A stretch of DNA of 64,000 nt. Origin: Elusimicrobiota bacterium (GTDB lineage Bacteria > Elusimicrobiota > Elusimicrobia > UBA1565 > UBA9628). Positions 8,744-16,949 of the stretch are shown one piece after another. Position numbers and translations under genes: made by a program. Position 1 is the stretch's first letter; each line of letters begins with the position of its first letter. The notes below the pieces were generated by a model. It saw nothing but the letters and a program-made list of their open reading frames with translations. It ran no database searches and was not told the origin of the DNA. The stretch is from the NCBI GenBank assembly GCA_016194705.1, contig JACQAZ010000023.1, forward strand, positions 1 to 64,000, written 5' to 3'.

Positions 8744-9380
8744 TCTTGAAGCGGGTGCCCAGCTCCTCGAAGGTCGAGAACTCGTAGTCCGCGCCTTCCA
8801 AGTCCTGCTCGTCGTTGTGGCCGTTGCGAAAGGCCGCGCAGAACATGCCGGCGGCCTTGGCGGCTTTGAGCCCGGGCGCCGAGTCCTCGATCGCGACGCA
8901 TTCGTGGGGGAGAACGCCCAGGCGCTCGGCGCAGAGCAGGTAGAGGTCGGGTTCAGGCTTGGTCTTGCCGGGCGTCTCGTCGCCGCTGGCGACCGCGCCG
9001 AACTCGTGCTTGAGCTCGAAGCGATTGAGCACGATGTCGATCCACTCGCGCGGCGAGGACGAGGCCAGCCCGACCTTGACGCGGTTGCGCTTGAGCATCG
9101 CCAGGAACGCGCCCACGCCCTCGGTGTAGACCACCTTGCGGCCGTAGATGTCCTCGGCGAGCGCGTGGCACTCCTTGAGAAACTCCTCCTTGGGCTGCGT
9201 GATCGCGTACTCGTCGACGAGCCAGTGGTAGAGGTCGACGACGCCCAGGCCGACGATCTTGTGGTGGTCGTGGTCGGTCCAGCTCGGCACGAGGCGCCGG
9301 AAGAACGGCCCCTCGGCGAGCTTCCACTGCTTCTCGCTGTCGACGATGACGCCGTCCATGTCGAAGATGACGGCCTTCAC
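8724..9380 (-). CDS. HAD-superfamily phosphatase, phosphoglucomutase/GPP type
   Basis: This 218-residue protein has the HAD motif I VIFDMDGVIVDS (nucleophile D7, acid/base D9), motif II LASSSP, the motif III lysine in GKTKPEPD and motif IV AIEDSAPGLKAAKAAGM. An alpha-helical C1 cap lies between motifs I and II, as in beta-phosphoglucomutase-like enzymes. It probably dephosphorylates a small sugar or polyol phosphate. The GTG start overlaps the stop of the upstream membrane-protein gene (GTGA), so it is the last gene of the minus-strand msbA operon. Confidence 0.88.
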   Translation of the reverse strand: MKAVIFDMDGVIVDSEKQWKLAEGPFFRRLVPSWTDHDHHKIVGLGVVDLYHWLVDEYAITQPKEEFLKECHALAEDIYGRKVVYTEGVGAFLAMLKRNRVKVGLASSSPREWIDIVLNRFELKHEFGAVASGDETPGKTKPEPDLYLLCAERLGVLPHECVAIEDSAPGLKAAKAAGMFCAAFRNGHNDEQDLEGADYEFSTFEELGTRFKIKPARG

Positions 9381-10861
9381 GAGCGCTCGGCCTCCGTGAC
9401 GCGCTTGACGTGGGCGAGCACGCGCTCGTGGATTCGGTGCAGGATGAAGTCGGTCCATGGACGCCAGTAGGCGGAGGGCTCGATGCTGTGGCGGTACCAG
9501 GTCGTGCCCTCGAGACGGGTCCCGCCGCCGGGCAGAGGCGTCAGCAGGAATTGGCCGCCTTGCGAGACGAGGAAGGAGTCGAGATGCGGCGGGTGGATCG
9601 AGCCCCACGGGCTCGACTCGCGCATCGGCAGGGGCTGGGAGAGCACGGAGAATTTTAGCAGTTTCGGCTCGTCCCAGACCTCGATCGGCTCGACGAAGGC
9701 GCCCGTCGAGAACTCGCAGCGCCGGATCGCGCCCGGTCCGCGTCCCGTGATCCGCGCGCGCATCGGGTAGGCGAAGCCGAGCTTGAAAATCCAATGCTCC
9801 GGGGGCGGGAGCTCCGCGAAAGAGACGACGTTCTTCCAGACGGCCTCGGGGGGCGCCTCGATGTCGATCGTCGTGCGCACGGCGACCACGTCGCTCTCCG
9901 GCCGGGACGCGTACTCCATGCCCATGAGGCCCGGCAGGACGAGGAGCAGGAGGCCCAGCACCAGCGACGGCGTGCCCGGCGCCATGTCGCGCCGTTGAAT
10001 GAAGTAGCCGACCGTCGCGCCCATCCAAGCGAGGACCAGCGCGAACGGGAAGGCCATCGCAAGGCAAATGGCGCCCTCGATCGCGGCCGCGAGCAAAGCG
10101 AAGCCCGCCAGGGTCACGGAGAGCGTCGCGACTCCGAGACAGCCGAAGAAGGAGCGCGGGGCGTGATAGCCGTAAAGCAAGGCCGAGCCCAAGCCCAGGC
10201 AGAACGGGAGCCCGACGAAGAGCCCCCAGCCGTAGAGCCGCATGAGGTTGGCGGAGAGCAGAGTGAACGCCAGGACGAACGCTGTCGCCAGGACGATGCC
10301 GGCCGCGGCGCTGCCCGCCGCGCTTCGCGGGATCAGACGGTCGAGGAAGGAGGGCAGGCCCGCCCGGTGATCGGGAGCCGCGGCCGATTTCGCCGGAACG
10401 ACGCAGAGGATAAGGAAGAAGAGAAGATTGAGATACGGCAGGAAGAAAAAGGCCACGAGGTAGAGCGGCCAGCCAAGAGAGCGCAAACGGCGCGCGGTCA
10501 GCGCCGTGCCCGTCCAGATGAAGGGCAAGGCGACGGCGAGCAAAGCCGCGTACATCGGCAGGTCCTTGCCGAAGGCGAAACGGCCGAGGTCGAACTTGAC
10601 GGCCTCGGGACGCAGAAAGTACTCGAAGAGCGTCAAAGGCTTGTTGAACGCGAGCCACGCGACGAGCCGGTCGAGGTTGTGCTTGACCGCGAACAAGCCG
10701 AAGCCCAGGATCGCGTAGGGTCCGCGGTCGATCTCGCCGTCGAAGCGCCAGAGGTCCGAAGCGGCGATCCCCAGCGGACCTAGGGCCGTGCGCCGGTTGA
10801 GGCTCGCGAGGAGCAGCAGGGCCAGGACGAAGACGGCCGACAGGGAGACGAGGGTGACCAC
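9377..10861 (-). CDS. DUF805-like membrane protein with C-terminal SRPBCC domain
   Basis: This 494-residue protein has about nine hydrophobic segments in residues 1-330. The early motif RFDGEIDRGPYAILGFGLFAVKHNLDR resembles DUF805 (G.I.R..YW). From about residue 345, VVAVRTTIDIEAPPEAVWKNVVSFAELP begins a soluble domain typical of the SRPBCC/polyketide-cyclase fold, ending near residue 485. The start is GTG directly adjacent to the msbA stop. The function is not known; the combination suggests an envelope protein with a lipid-binding domain. Confidence 0.75.
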   Translation of the reverse strand: MVTLVSLSAVFVLALLLLASLNRRTALGPLGIAASDLWRFDGEIDRGPYAILGFGLFAVKHNLDRLVAWLAFNKPLTLFEYFLRPEAVKFDLGRFAFGKDLPMYAALLAVALPFIWTGTALTARRLRSLGWPLYLVAFFFLPYLNLLFFLILCVVPAKSAAAPDHRAGLPSFLDRLIPRSAAGSAAAGIVLATAFVLAFTLLSANLMRLYGWGLFVGLPFCLGLGSALLYGYHAPRSFFGCLGVATLSVTLAGFALLAAAIEGAICLAMAFPFALVLAWMGATVGYFIQRRDMAPGTPSLVLGLLLLVLPGLMGMEYASRPESDVVAVRTTIDIEAPPEAVWKNVVSFAELPPPEHWIFKLGFAYPMRARITGRGPGAIRRCEFSTGAFVEPIEVWDEPKLLKFSVLSQPLPMRESSPWGSIHPPHLDSFLVSQGGQFLLTPLPGGGTRLEGTTWYRHSIEPSAYWRPWTDFILHRIHERVLAHVKRVTEAERS

Positions 10862-12598
10862 TTAAGCCGCGGCGGGTTCGAGCTGCTGGAATTTGTAGAG
10901 CGTCGCGTAGACGCCGCCCCTGGCCAGCAGCTCTTGGTGCGTGCCGGACTCCTGGACCTCGCCGTGGTGGAGCACCACGATGCGGTCGGCCTTCTGCAAG
11001 GTCGAGAGGCGGTGCGCGATGATCAGCACGGTGCGGCCGGGGTAGAGCTTCTCGAGGGCCTCCTGCACGCTTTTCTCGCTGCCCGCGTCGAGGTTCGAGG
11101 TCGCCTCGTCGAGGATCAAGAGCGCGGGGTTCTTGAGCACCGCCCGCGCGATCGCGATGCGCTGGCGCTGCCCTCCCGAGAGCTGAAGGCCGCGGTCGCC
11201 CAGCGGCGTGTCGAGGCCCTGGGGCATCTTCATGACGAAGTTGAGCGCGTCGGCGACGTCGAGGGCCTTCTTGACGTCGTCGCGCGAGGCCGAGGGCTTG
11301 CCCAGCGAGACGTTGCCGGCGACCGTGTCGTTGAACAGGATCGTGTCCTGCGTGACCAAGCCGATGTGCTCGCGCAGCGAGGAGACCGAATAGTCGCGCA
11401 GGTCGGCGCCGTCGAGCGCGATGCGCCCCTCGGTCGGATCGAAGAGCCGGAGCAGCAGATGCACGAGGGTCGTCTTGCCGGAGCCTGAGGGCCCCGCGAC
11501 CGCGACCACCTCGCCCGGCTTGATCGTCAAGTCGACGCCCTTGAGCGCGATCTGCTCCCGCGAGGGGTATTTGAACGACACGCCCTCGAGCGCGAGCCCG
11601 TCGGAGAGCTTGACGAACGCCGCGGCACCCGGCTTGTCGACCACGCTGGGGCTCTCGTCCATGACCGCGAAGATGCGCTCGGCCGAGGCCAGGCCGAGCT
11701 GCAGCGAGGCGTTGAGCTGGGCGAGGTTCTTGATCGGCGCGTAGGCGGCGAAGAAGGAGCCCAGGAAGGTGAAAAATGCGCCCGGCGTCATGCGCCCGCC
11801 GATGATCTCGCGCCCGGCCTGGTAGACCACGGTCGCCATGATGATCGAGCCGAGGAACTCCATGAGCGGGCCCGAGAGCGCGGTCGCGCGGAAATAGCGC
11901 ATCATCTGCGAGAACAAAGAGTCGTTCTCTTGGCGGAACTTCGCGACCGCGCCCTTCTCGTAGTTGAAGGCTTTGACCACAAGCATCCCTTGAAGGGATT
12001 CCTGGAACCTGTGGTAGATCTCGCCGGTGATCTCCTGGCTCCTGCGGCCCGCGTTTCTGAGCTTCTTGCCCAAGACGCCCAAGACGCCGCCCGCCACCGG
12101 GATCGCGATGAGCGCGGTCAGCGCGAACTGCCAGTGGATGTAGAACATGACGCCGAGAAGCACGACGACCGTCATGGAGTCGCGGACCACGTAGAGCGGC
12201 ACGAACTGCATGGCGTCGCCCAGGCGCGTGAGGTCGTTGGTCAGGCGCGAGAGCACGTCGCCGCTCTTGCTCTTCCAGTAAAAGTCCATCGAGAGCTCGT
12301 GCAGGTGGCGGAACAGGTCCTCGCGGAGCTCCTGCGTCACCTTCTGGCCGAGCCAGGCCATCAGGTAGCTTTGGGTGTAGGTGAAGATCATCTTCAGGAA
12401 GAACAGGGCGGGGATGAGGATCACGACGCCCCAGAGCATCCGGTCGTCCTTGTTGATGAAGACGTAGTCGATGGCGGGCTTGACCACCAGCACCGTCCCG
12501 CCGTTGAGGACCGCGACCGCGATCATCACGAGGCACGACTCGATGATGCGGACCTTGTGCGGGCGCAGGTACGGGATGAGCCTCTTTAACGACGACAT
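10862..12598 (-). CDS. msbA: MsbA-like lipid A / lipid ABC exporter
   Basis: This 578-residue half-transporter has six transmembrane helices (ABC_membrane, about residues 20-300) fused to an ATPase domain. Walker A is GPSGSGKTTLV, the Q-loop is VTQDTILF, the signature LSGGQRQRIAIARA and Walker B LLILDEATSNLD, followed by the H-loop AHRLS. Length and order match MsbA and other lipid flippases, which move lipid A-core or similar lipids across the inner membrane as homodimers. It is the first gene of a minus-strand operon (msbA, DUF805/SRPBCC-like protein, HAD) and diverges from the aldehyde dehydrogenase operon. It could instead export another lipid or a peptide. Confidence 0.85.
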   Translation of the reverse strand: MSSLKRLIPYLRPHKVRIIESCLVMIAVAVLNGGTVLVVKPAIDYVFINKDDRMLWGVVILIPALFFLKMIFTYTQSYLMAWLGQKVTQELREDLFRHLHELSMDFYWKSKSGDVLSRLTNDLTRLGDAMQFVPLYVVRDSMTVVVLLGVMFYIHWQFALTALIAIPVAGGVLGVLGKKLRNAGRRSQEITGEIYHRFQESLQGMLVVKAFNYEKGAVAKFRQENDSLFSQMMRYFRATALSGPLMEFLGSIIMATVVYQAGREIIGGRMTPGAFFTFLGSFFAAYAPIKNLAQLNASLQLGLASAERIFAVMDESPSVVDKPGAAAFVKLSDGLALEGVSFKYPSREQIALKGVDLTIKPGEVVAVAGPSGSGKTTLVHLLLRLFDPTEGRIALDGADLRDYSVSSLREHIGLVTQDTILFNDTVAGNVSLGKPSASRDDVKKALDVADALNFVMKMPQGLDTPLGDRGLQLSGGQRQRIAIARAVLKNPALLILDEATSNLDAGSEKSVQEALEKLYPGRTVLIIAHRLSTLQKADRIVVLHHGEVQESGTHQELLARGGVYATLYKFQQLEPAAA

Positions 12599-12649
12599 AG
12601 TCGTGATTTTCCCATATTTGGGCCCCCCGGTCCAGCGCGATCGGCCCGT

Positions 12650-12678
12650 TTGACACGTCGACGGCGGAATGATATCTT
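12650..12678 (+). promoter_or_regulatory. Sigma-70-type promoter of the aldehyde dehydrogenase operon
   Basis: TTGACA (12650-12655), 17-base spacer, TATCTT (12673-12678). The ATG follows 6 bases later, so the transcript would begin at or next to the start codon (leaderless). There is no Shine-Dalgarno. Confidence 0.75.
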
Positions 12679-12684
12679 AAGCCC

Positions 12685-14193
12685 ATGGCTACCACCACCG
12701 CTCTCCCCGAGATTCACCCCGATTTGCGCTCGTTCTTGTCGAAAAAATCTCATCAATTGCTGATCGGCGGCCAGCGGGTCGACGCCGCCTCCGGCAAGAC
12801 GTTCAAGACCTTCAACCCAGCCGACGGCGAGGCGATCGCCGAGGTCGCCGAGGCGGACAAGGCGGACGTCGACGCCGCGGTCAAGGCCGCGCGCAAGGCC
12901 CTCGAGGGCCCGTGGTCGAAGATGAGTCCGGTCGAGCGCGAGAAGGTCCTGCACCGCATCGCCGACCTCGTCGAAAAGCACGCAGACGAGCTCGCGCAGC
13001 TCGAATCCCTCGACAACGGCAAGACGATCCGGGAGGCGAAGAACGGGGACTTGCCCCTTTGCGTCGCGCTGTTCCGCTACTTCGGCGGCTGGCCGACCAA
13101 GATCCACGGCGACACGACTCCGGTCTCGGTGCCGTACTACCCCGGAGCGAAGTTCCTCCACTACACCGTGCGCGAGCCCGTCGGCGTCGTCGGCGTCATC
13201 GTCCCCTGGAACTTCCCGCTCTTGATGGCCGCCGAGCGCCTGGCCCCGGCTCTGGCCTGCGGCAACACGGTCGTGATCAAGCCCGCCGAGCAGACGCCTC
13301 TCTCCGCGCTGCGCCTGGGCGAGCTTCTGCTCGAGGCCGGGCTGCCCGAAGGCGTCGTCAACGTCGTTCCCGGCTTCGGACCGACGGCGGGCGCGGCCCT
13401 GGCCTCTCACCCTGACGTCGACAAGATCACCTTCACCGGCTCCACGGAAGTCGGACGCGAGATCGTCAAGGCCTCGGCCGGCAATCTCAAGAAGCTCTCC
13501 CTCGAGCTCGGCGGCAAATCGCCCAACATCGTCTTCGCCGACGCGGACCTCGAGGCCGCGGCCAAGGGCATGTTCATGGGGATCTTCTACAACCAGGGCC
13601 AGACCTGCTCGGCGGGCTCCCGCGTTTTCGTCGAGCGCTCGAAGTTCGACGAGCTCGTCGGCGCCCTGGCCGAGCGCGCCAAGACCATCCGCCAGGGCCC
13701 GGGCCTTGACCCTAAGACGCAGATGGGGCCGCTGGTCAGCGCCGAGCAGAAAAAGCGCGTGCTGTCCTACGTCGAGAGCGGCAAGAAGGAGGGCGCCAAG
13801 ATTCTGGCCGGCGGCGATGAGGCTCCGGGCAAGGGCTACTTCGTCAAGCCGACGGTGTTCTCCGAGGTCAAGGACTCGATGAAGATCGCCCAAGAAGAGA
13901 TCTTCGGACCGGTCGTCTGCGTCATGCCCTTCGATTCTCCGGAAGAGGTCGTGACGCGCGCCAACGCAACGCCCTACGGCCTCGTCGCGGGGGTCTGGAC
14001 CAAGGACATCAAGAAGGCGCATCGCCTCACTCAATCGATCAAGGCGGGCGTCATCTGGGTCAACTGCTACCAGTTCGTCGATGCCGCCGCTCCCTGGGGC
14101 GGCTTCAAGCAGTCGGGCTACGGCCGCGAGAAAAGCGAGCTCGCCATCGAGGCCTACACCCAGGTCAAGAGCGTGTGGATCGACCTCAATTGA
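12685..14193 (+). CDS. NAD(P)-dependent aldehyde dehydrogenase
   Basis: This 502-residue protein is of class 1/2 ALDH length. The Rossmann region contains VIVPWNFPLLM and TFTGSTEVGREI, the general base lies in SLELGGKSPNIV (E274) and the catalytic cysteine in GQTCSAGSR (C308). EIFGPVV and PWGGFKQSGYGRE complete the family signatures. It oxidises an aldehyde to the acid in the cytoplasm. As first gene of an operon with enoyl-CoA hydratases and a PaaA-like protein, it may oxidise an intermediate of an aromatic or acyl-CoA pathway. Substrate cannot be assigned from sequence. Confidence 0.92.
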   Translation: MATTTALPEIHPDLRSFLSKKSHQLLIGGQRVDAASGKTFKTFNPADGEAIAEVAEADKADVDAAVKAARKALEGPWSKMSPVEREKVLHRIADLVEKHADELAQLESLDNGKTIREAKNGDLPLCVALFRYFGGWPTKIHGDTTPVSVPYYPGAKFLHYTVREPVGVVGVIVPWNFPLLMAAERLAPALACGNTVVIKPAEQTPLSALRLGELLLEAGLPEGVVNVVPGFGPTAGAALASHPDVDKITFTGSTEVGREIVKASAGNLKKLSLELGGKSPNIVFADADLEAAAKGMFMGIFYNQGQTCSAGSRVFVERSKFDELVGALAERAKTIRQGPGLDPKTQMGPLVSAEQKKRVLSYVESGKKEGAKILAGGDEAPGKGYFVKPTVFSEVKDSMKIAQEEIFGPVVCVMPFDSPEEVVTRANATPYGLVAGVWTKDIKKAHRLTQSIKAGVIWVNCYQFVDAAAPWGGFKQSGYGREKSELAIEAYTQVKSVWIDLN

Positions 14194-14966
14194 CGGCGAA
14201 GAAGGAAATCCTCGTCGAGACCGACGGTCCCGTCGGCCTCATCACGCTCAACCGCCCCGAGGCCCTCAACGCGCTCAACCATGGGCTCATGGAACAGCTC
14301 GTCGAGGCGCTCGAGGATTTCGAGGCCGCTCCTCCGATTCGATCCATTATCATCGCCGGCAGCGAGAGAGCGTTTGCGGCCGGGGCCGACATCAAGGAGA
14401 TGGACCAAGCGACCGTCGCTCAGATGTCGGCCGACCCGCATCTGACGCGCTGGGACCGCGTGGGTAAATGCGCCAAGCCCACTATCGCGGCGGTCTCGGG
14501 CTTCGCCTTGGGCGGGGGCTGCGAGCTCGCGATGGCTTGCGACCTCATCGTGGCCTCGGAAACCGCCGTCTTCGGCCAGCCCGAGATTCTGATCGGCGTG
14601 ATCCCGGGCGCGGGCGGCACGCAGCGGCTCACGCGCGCGATCGGCAAGGCGCGCGCCATGGAGCTCGTGCTGACCGGGCGGCGCTTCACGGCCCGGGAGG
14701 CGCTCTCTCGGGGGCTGGTCAATCGCGTCGTTCCCGTCGAGTCGTTCCTGAGCGAGGCGAAGAAGCTCGCGCATGAGATCGCGGCCAAGCCTCCGATCGC
14801 CGTCAAGGCCGCGCGCGACGCGATCAACAAGGCGCTCGACGTCGACATCGACACGGGCCTGACCTTCGAACGCCAGCACTTCTACTCTTTGTTCGACACT
14901 CAGGACCAGAAAGAGGGAATGAAGGCCTTCATCGAGAAGCGCGAGCCGAAGTTCGTGGGAAAATGA
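14190..14966 (+). CDS. Enoyl-CoA hydratase/isomerase family protein 1
   Basis: This crotonase-fold protein has about 258 residues. It shows LITLNRPEALNALN, the oxyanion-hole segment AFAAGADIKEM, FALGGGCELAMACDLIVAS and PEILIGVIPGAGGTQRLTR, with both catalytic glutamates of true enoyl-CoA hydratases (E in GGCELAMA; E in QPEILIGVIPGAGG). It hydrates 2-enoyl-CoA to 3-hydroxyacyl-CoA. A TTG start overlapping the ALDH stop (TTGA) is preferred; an in-frame GTG at 14175 is the alternative. It overlaps the second hydratase by ATGA. Confidence 0.9.
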   Translation: MTAKKEILVETDGPVGLITLNRPEALNALNHGLMEQLVEALEDFEAAPPIRSIIIAGSERAFAAGADIKEMDQATVAQMSADPHLTRWDRVGKCAKPTIAAVSGFALGGGCELAMACDLIVASETAVFGQPEILIGVIPGAGGTQRLTRAIGKARAMELVLTGRRFTAREALSRGLVNRVVPVESFLSEAKKLAHEIAAKPPIAVKAARDAINKALDVDIDTGLTFERQHFYSLFDTQDQKEGMKAFIEKREPKFVGK

Positions 14967-15763
14967 CGACCGCGACCGCGCCGGAACTTCTGAGCGAAAC
15001 GAAGGATGGAATCCTGACGCTGACGCTCAACCGCCCCGAGGTCCTCAACTCGCTGACGATGGGCATGATGAAGGGGCTCACCGACGCGCTCAAGAAGGCC
15101 GAGCGGGACAAGGCCGTGCGCGTCGTCGTTATGACCGCGGCCGGGCGCGCCTTCTGCGCCGGCGCGGATCTCGGCGACCTCCAGCGGCGCCAGGCGGCGA
15201 AGGCCTTCTCGCTCGGCGACGAGCTCAGAAACCATTTCAACCCGCTGATTCTCCAGATCAGGAAGATGGAGAAGCCCGTCGTCGGCGCGATCAACGGCCT
15301 GGCGGCGGGCGCTGGTGCCTCACTGGTCCTCTCCTGCGACGTCAAGGTCTGCTCGGAGAGCGCCAAGTTCATCAACGCCTTCACGAAGGTCGGCCTCGTG
15401 CCCGATTCGGGGATGACCTATTTCATGCCGCGGTATCTCGGCCTTTCGCTCGCGCTCGAGCACGCCTGGACCGCCAAGCCGATCACGCCGGCGCAGGCGC
15501 TGCAGTTCGGCTGGGTCAACTATGTCGTCGCACCCGATCAGGTCGCGGCCAAGACCGCAGAGGTGGCCGGAGAGATCGCGAAGGCCCCCCCGCTTTCGGT
15601 CGCGTTGACGAAAAGGGCTATCAATCGCGCCTTCGAGAACTCGTTCGAGGCTCAGATGGAGTACGAGGCCCAATTGCAGGAGATCCTCGGAAAGACCAAG
15701 GACCACGCCGAGGGCGTGAAAGCGTTCCTCGAGAAGCGTCCGCCGCAGTTCAAGGGAGAATGA
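14963..15763 (+). CDS. Enoyl-CoA hydratase/isomerase family protein 2 (PaaG-like)
   Basis: This 266-residue crotonase-family protein shows LTLNRPEVLNSL, AFCAGADLGDLQRR, GLAAGAGASLVLSCDVKV and FTKVGLVPDSGMTYFMPRYLG. The replacement of the first hydratase glutamate (GAGASLVL instead of GG..E) and the presence of VPDSGMT are typical of PaaG-type isomerases, which open or rearrange the epoxidised ring of phenylacetyl-CoA. Together with the PaaA-like gene immediately downstream, this argues for ring-epoxide chemistry, but a fatty-acid isomerase is also possible. Confidence 0.85.
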   Translation: MTTATAPELLSETKDGILTLTLNRPEVLNSLTMGMMKGLTDALKKAERDKAVRVVVMTAAGRAFCAGADLGDLQRRQAAKAFSLGDELRNHFNPLILQIRKMEKPVVGAINGLAAGAGASLVLSCDVKVCSESAKFINAFTKVGLVPDSGMTYFMPRYLGLSLALEHAWTAKPITPAQALQFGWVNYVVAPDQVAAKTAEVAGEIAKAPPLSVALTKRAINRAFENSFEAQMEYEAQLQEILGKTKDHAEGVKAFLEKRPPQFKGE

Positions 15764-15767
15764 GCCG

Positions 15768-16595
15768 ATGAGCAAGGAACCCGAGCGCGTCAAGGAAGAG
15801 AGACTCGAGGAGAAGCTGTCCAAGGGCGGCAAGGTCGAGACCGTCGACGAGATGACCGAGGAGTACCGCGGGCACCTCACCCACCTCATGATGATGCAGG
15901 CCGACTCGGAGCTGGCCGGAGCCTTCGGCTACGTGCCGTGGATCACCAAGTCCCCCGACATCAAGGAGACTTTGCAGGTCGCCCAGATCGTCAAGGACGA
16001 GGTCCGCCACGCGCGCGTCATGTACCGCCTGCTCGAGGGCCTCGGCGTCGACGTGCAGAGCTACTACGAGAGCCACAACTTCAACCTGCGCGTGGACAAG
16101 GCCGACATCGGCACCATGCGCGCGGCCGACGACAAGCGCGTCAACATCTTCTACTACCCGATCGACACCTGGTTCGACTTCATCATGTTCAACTTCTGCA
16201 TGGACCGAGGGGCCGGCCACCAGCTCGAGGACTCGCTCGACTGCTCCTACAAGCCCTGGTGCGACGGCATGGAGGGCATTTTCAAGGAAGAGGCGATGCA
16301 TATGGCCCACGGCGACCAGTGGACCGAGCAGCTGGCCAAGGGCGAGAAGACCCGCGGCGACCTGCAGGCCGCGCTCGACCGCTGGTACCCGCGCACGATG
16401 AACATCTTCGGCCGCGCGAACTCGCCCAAGAACGCGGTCTACCGCAAGCTGGGCCTAAAAAAACGGGACAACGACGAGGTCCGCCAGGCCTTCTCGAAGG
16501 ACGTAGCAAACCTCTGCGGGAAGTTCGGGCTGCGCGTGCCGGACTGGAAGCCCGAGGCCGCCAAGATGTCCGAAGAGCCGTTCATCCCGGGCTGA
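15768..16595 (+). CDS. PaaA-like diiron protein (phenylacetyl-CoA epoxidase A family)
   Basis: This 275-residue helical protein of the phenylacetic acid catabolic (PaaA/PaaC) family has diiron-type ligands in ADSELAG (E47), VKDEVRHARVMYRLLEGLG (E77, H80) and FKEEAMHMAHGDQW (E173/E174, H177). FYYPIDTWFDFIMFNF and LDRWYPRTMNIFG align with PaaA landmarks. In the known system PaaA is the oxygenase subunit and needs PaaB, PaaC and the reductase PaaE; none is present here. Downstream VOC and dehydrogenase genes suggest a short CoA-thioester route. BoxB is less likely because of the short length. The exact substrate is unknown. Confidence 0.82.
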   Translation: MSKEPERVKEERLEEKLSKGGKVETVDEMTEEYRGHLTHLMMMQADSELAGAFGYVPWITKSPDIKETLQVAQIVKDEVRHARVMYRLLEGLGVDVQSYYESHNFNLRVDKADIGTMRAADDKRVNIFYYPIDTWFDFIMFNFCMDRGAGHQLEDSLDCSYKPWCDGMEGIFKEEAMHMAHGDQWTEQLAKGEKTRGDLQAALDRWYPRTMNIFGRANSPKNAVYRKLGLKKRDNDEVRQAFSKDVANLCGKFGLRVPDWKPEAAKMSEEPFIPG

Positions 16596-16598
16596 GCC

Positions 16599-16949
16599 AT
16601 GGCCGTCAAGCACATCGCCTTCACGGTGTACCCGGTCAAGGACATGGCACGCGCTCGGAAATTCTACGAGGACGCGCTGGGTTTGAAGCTCGGCGGCGAC
16701 TACGCCGGCGGCCAATGGATCGAGTATTACCTCGACAACGGCTGCTTCGCGCTGACGACCATGTTCGAGGGCTCGGGCAGCGGGATCAGTTTCGAGGTCG
16801 ACGACGTCGACAAGACCTTCAAGGAGCTCACCGCCAAAGGAGCCGAGTCCAAGATGGAGCCTTTCGCGACGCCCGTTTGCCGCAACGCCATTCTCCACGA
16901 TCCCGACGGCAACGTCGTGGGCCTCCACCAGAAGAACGCGGGCCGATGA
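16599..16949 (+). CDS. Glyoxalase/VOC superfamily protein
   Basis: This 116-residue single VOC module has KHIAFTVYPVKDMARARKFYEDALGL at the start, the central beta strand GISFEVDDVDKTFKELTAKGA, and the metal-site ending NAILHDPDGNVVGLHQ. VOC proteins bind a divalent metal and act as lyases, dioxygenases or epimerases; methylmalonyl-CoA epimerases belong to the same fold. Located between the PaaA-like gene and the hydroxyacyl-CoA dehydrogenase (overlap ATGA), it probably serves the same pathway. Confidence 0.85.
   Translation: MAVKHIAFTVYPVKDMARARKFYEDALGLKLGGDYAGGQWIEYYLDNGCFALTTMFEGSGSGISFEVDDVDKTFKELTAKGAESKMEPFATPVCRNAILHDPDGNVVGLHQKNAGR

Noticed and set aside
8724..12698. A 3,975-base open frame on the minus strand with low-complexity Arg/Pro/Ala sequence over most of its length
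   Set aside because: It is open only because of high GC. The real genes (HAD, DUF805-like, msbA) are in other frames or are short parts of it; only its last part is the HAD gene.
15768..16595. Assignment of the diiron protein as BoxB (benzoyl-CoA epoxidase)
   Set aside because: BoxB is much longer, and the landmarks here match PaaA.
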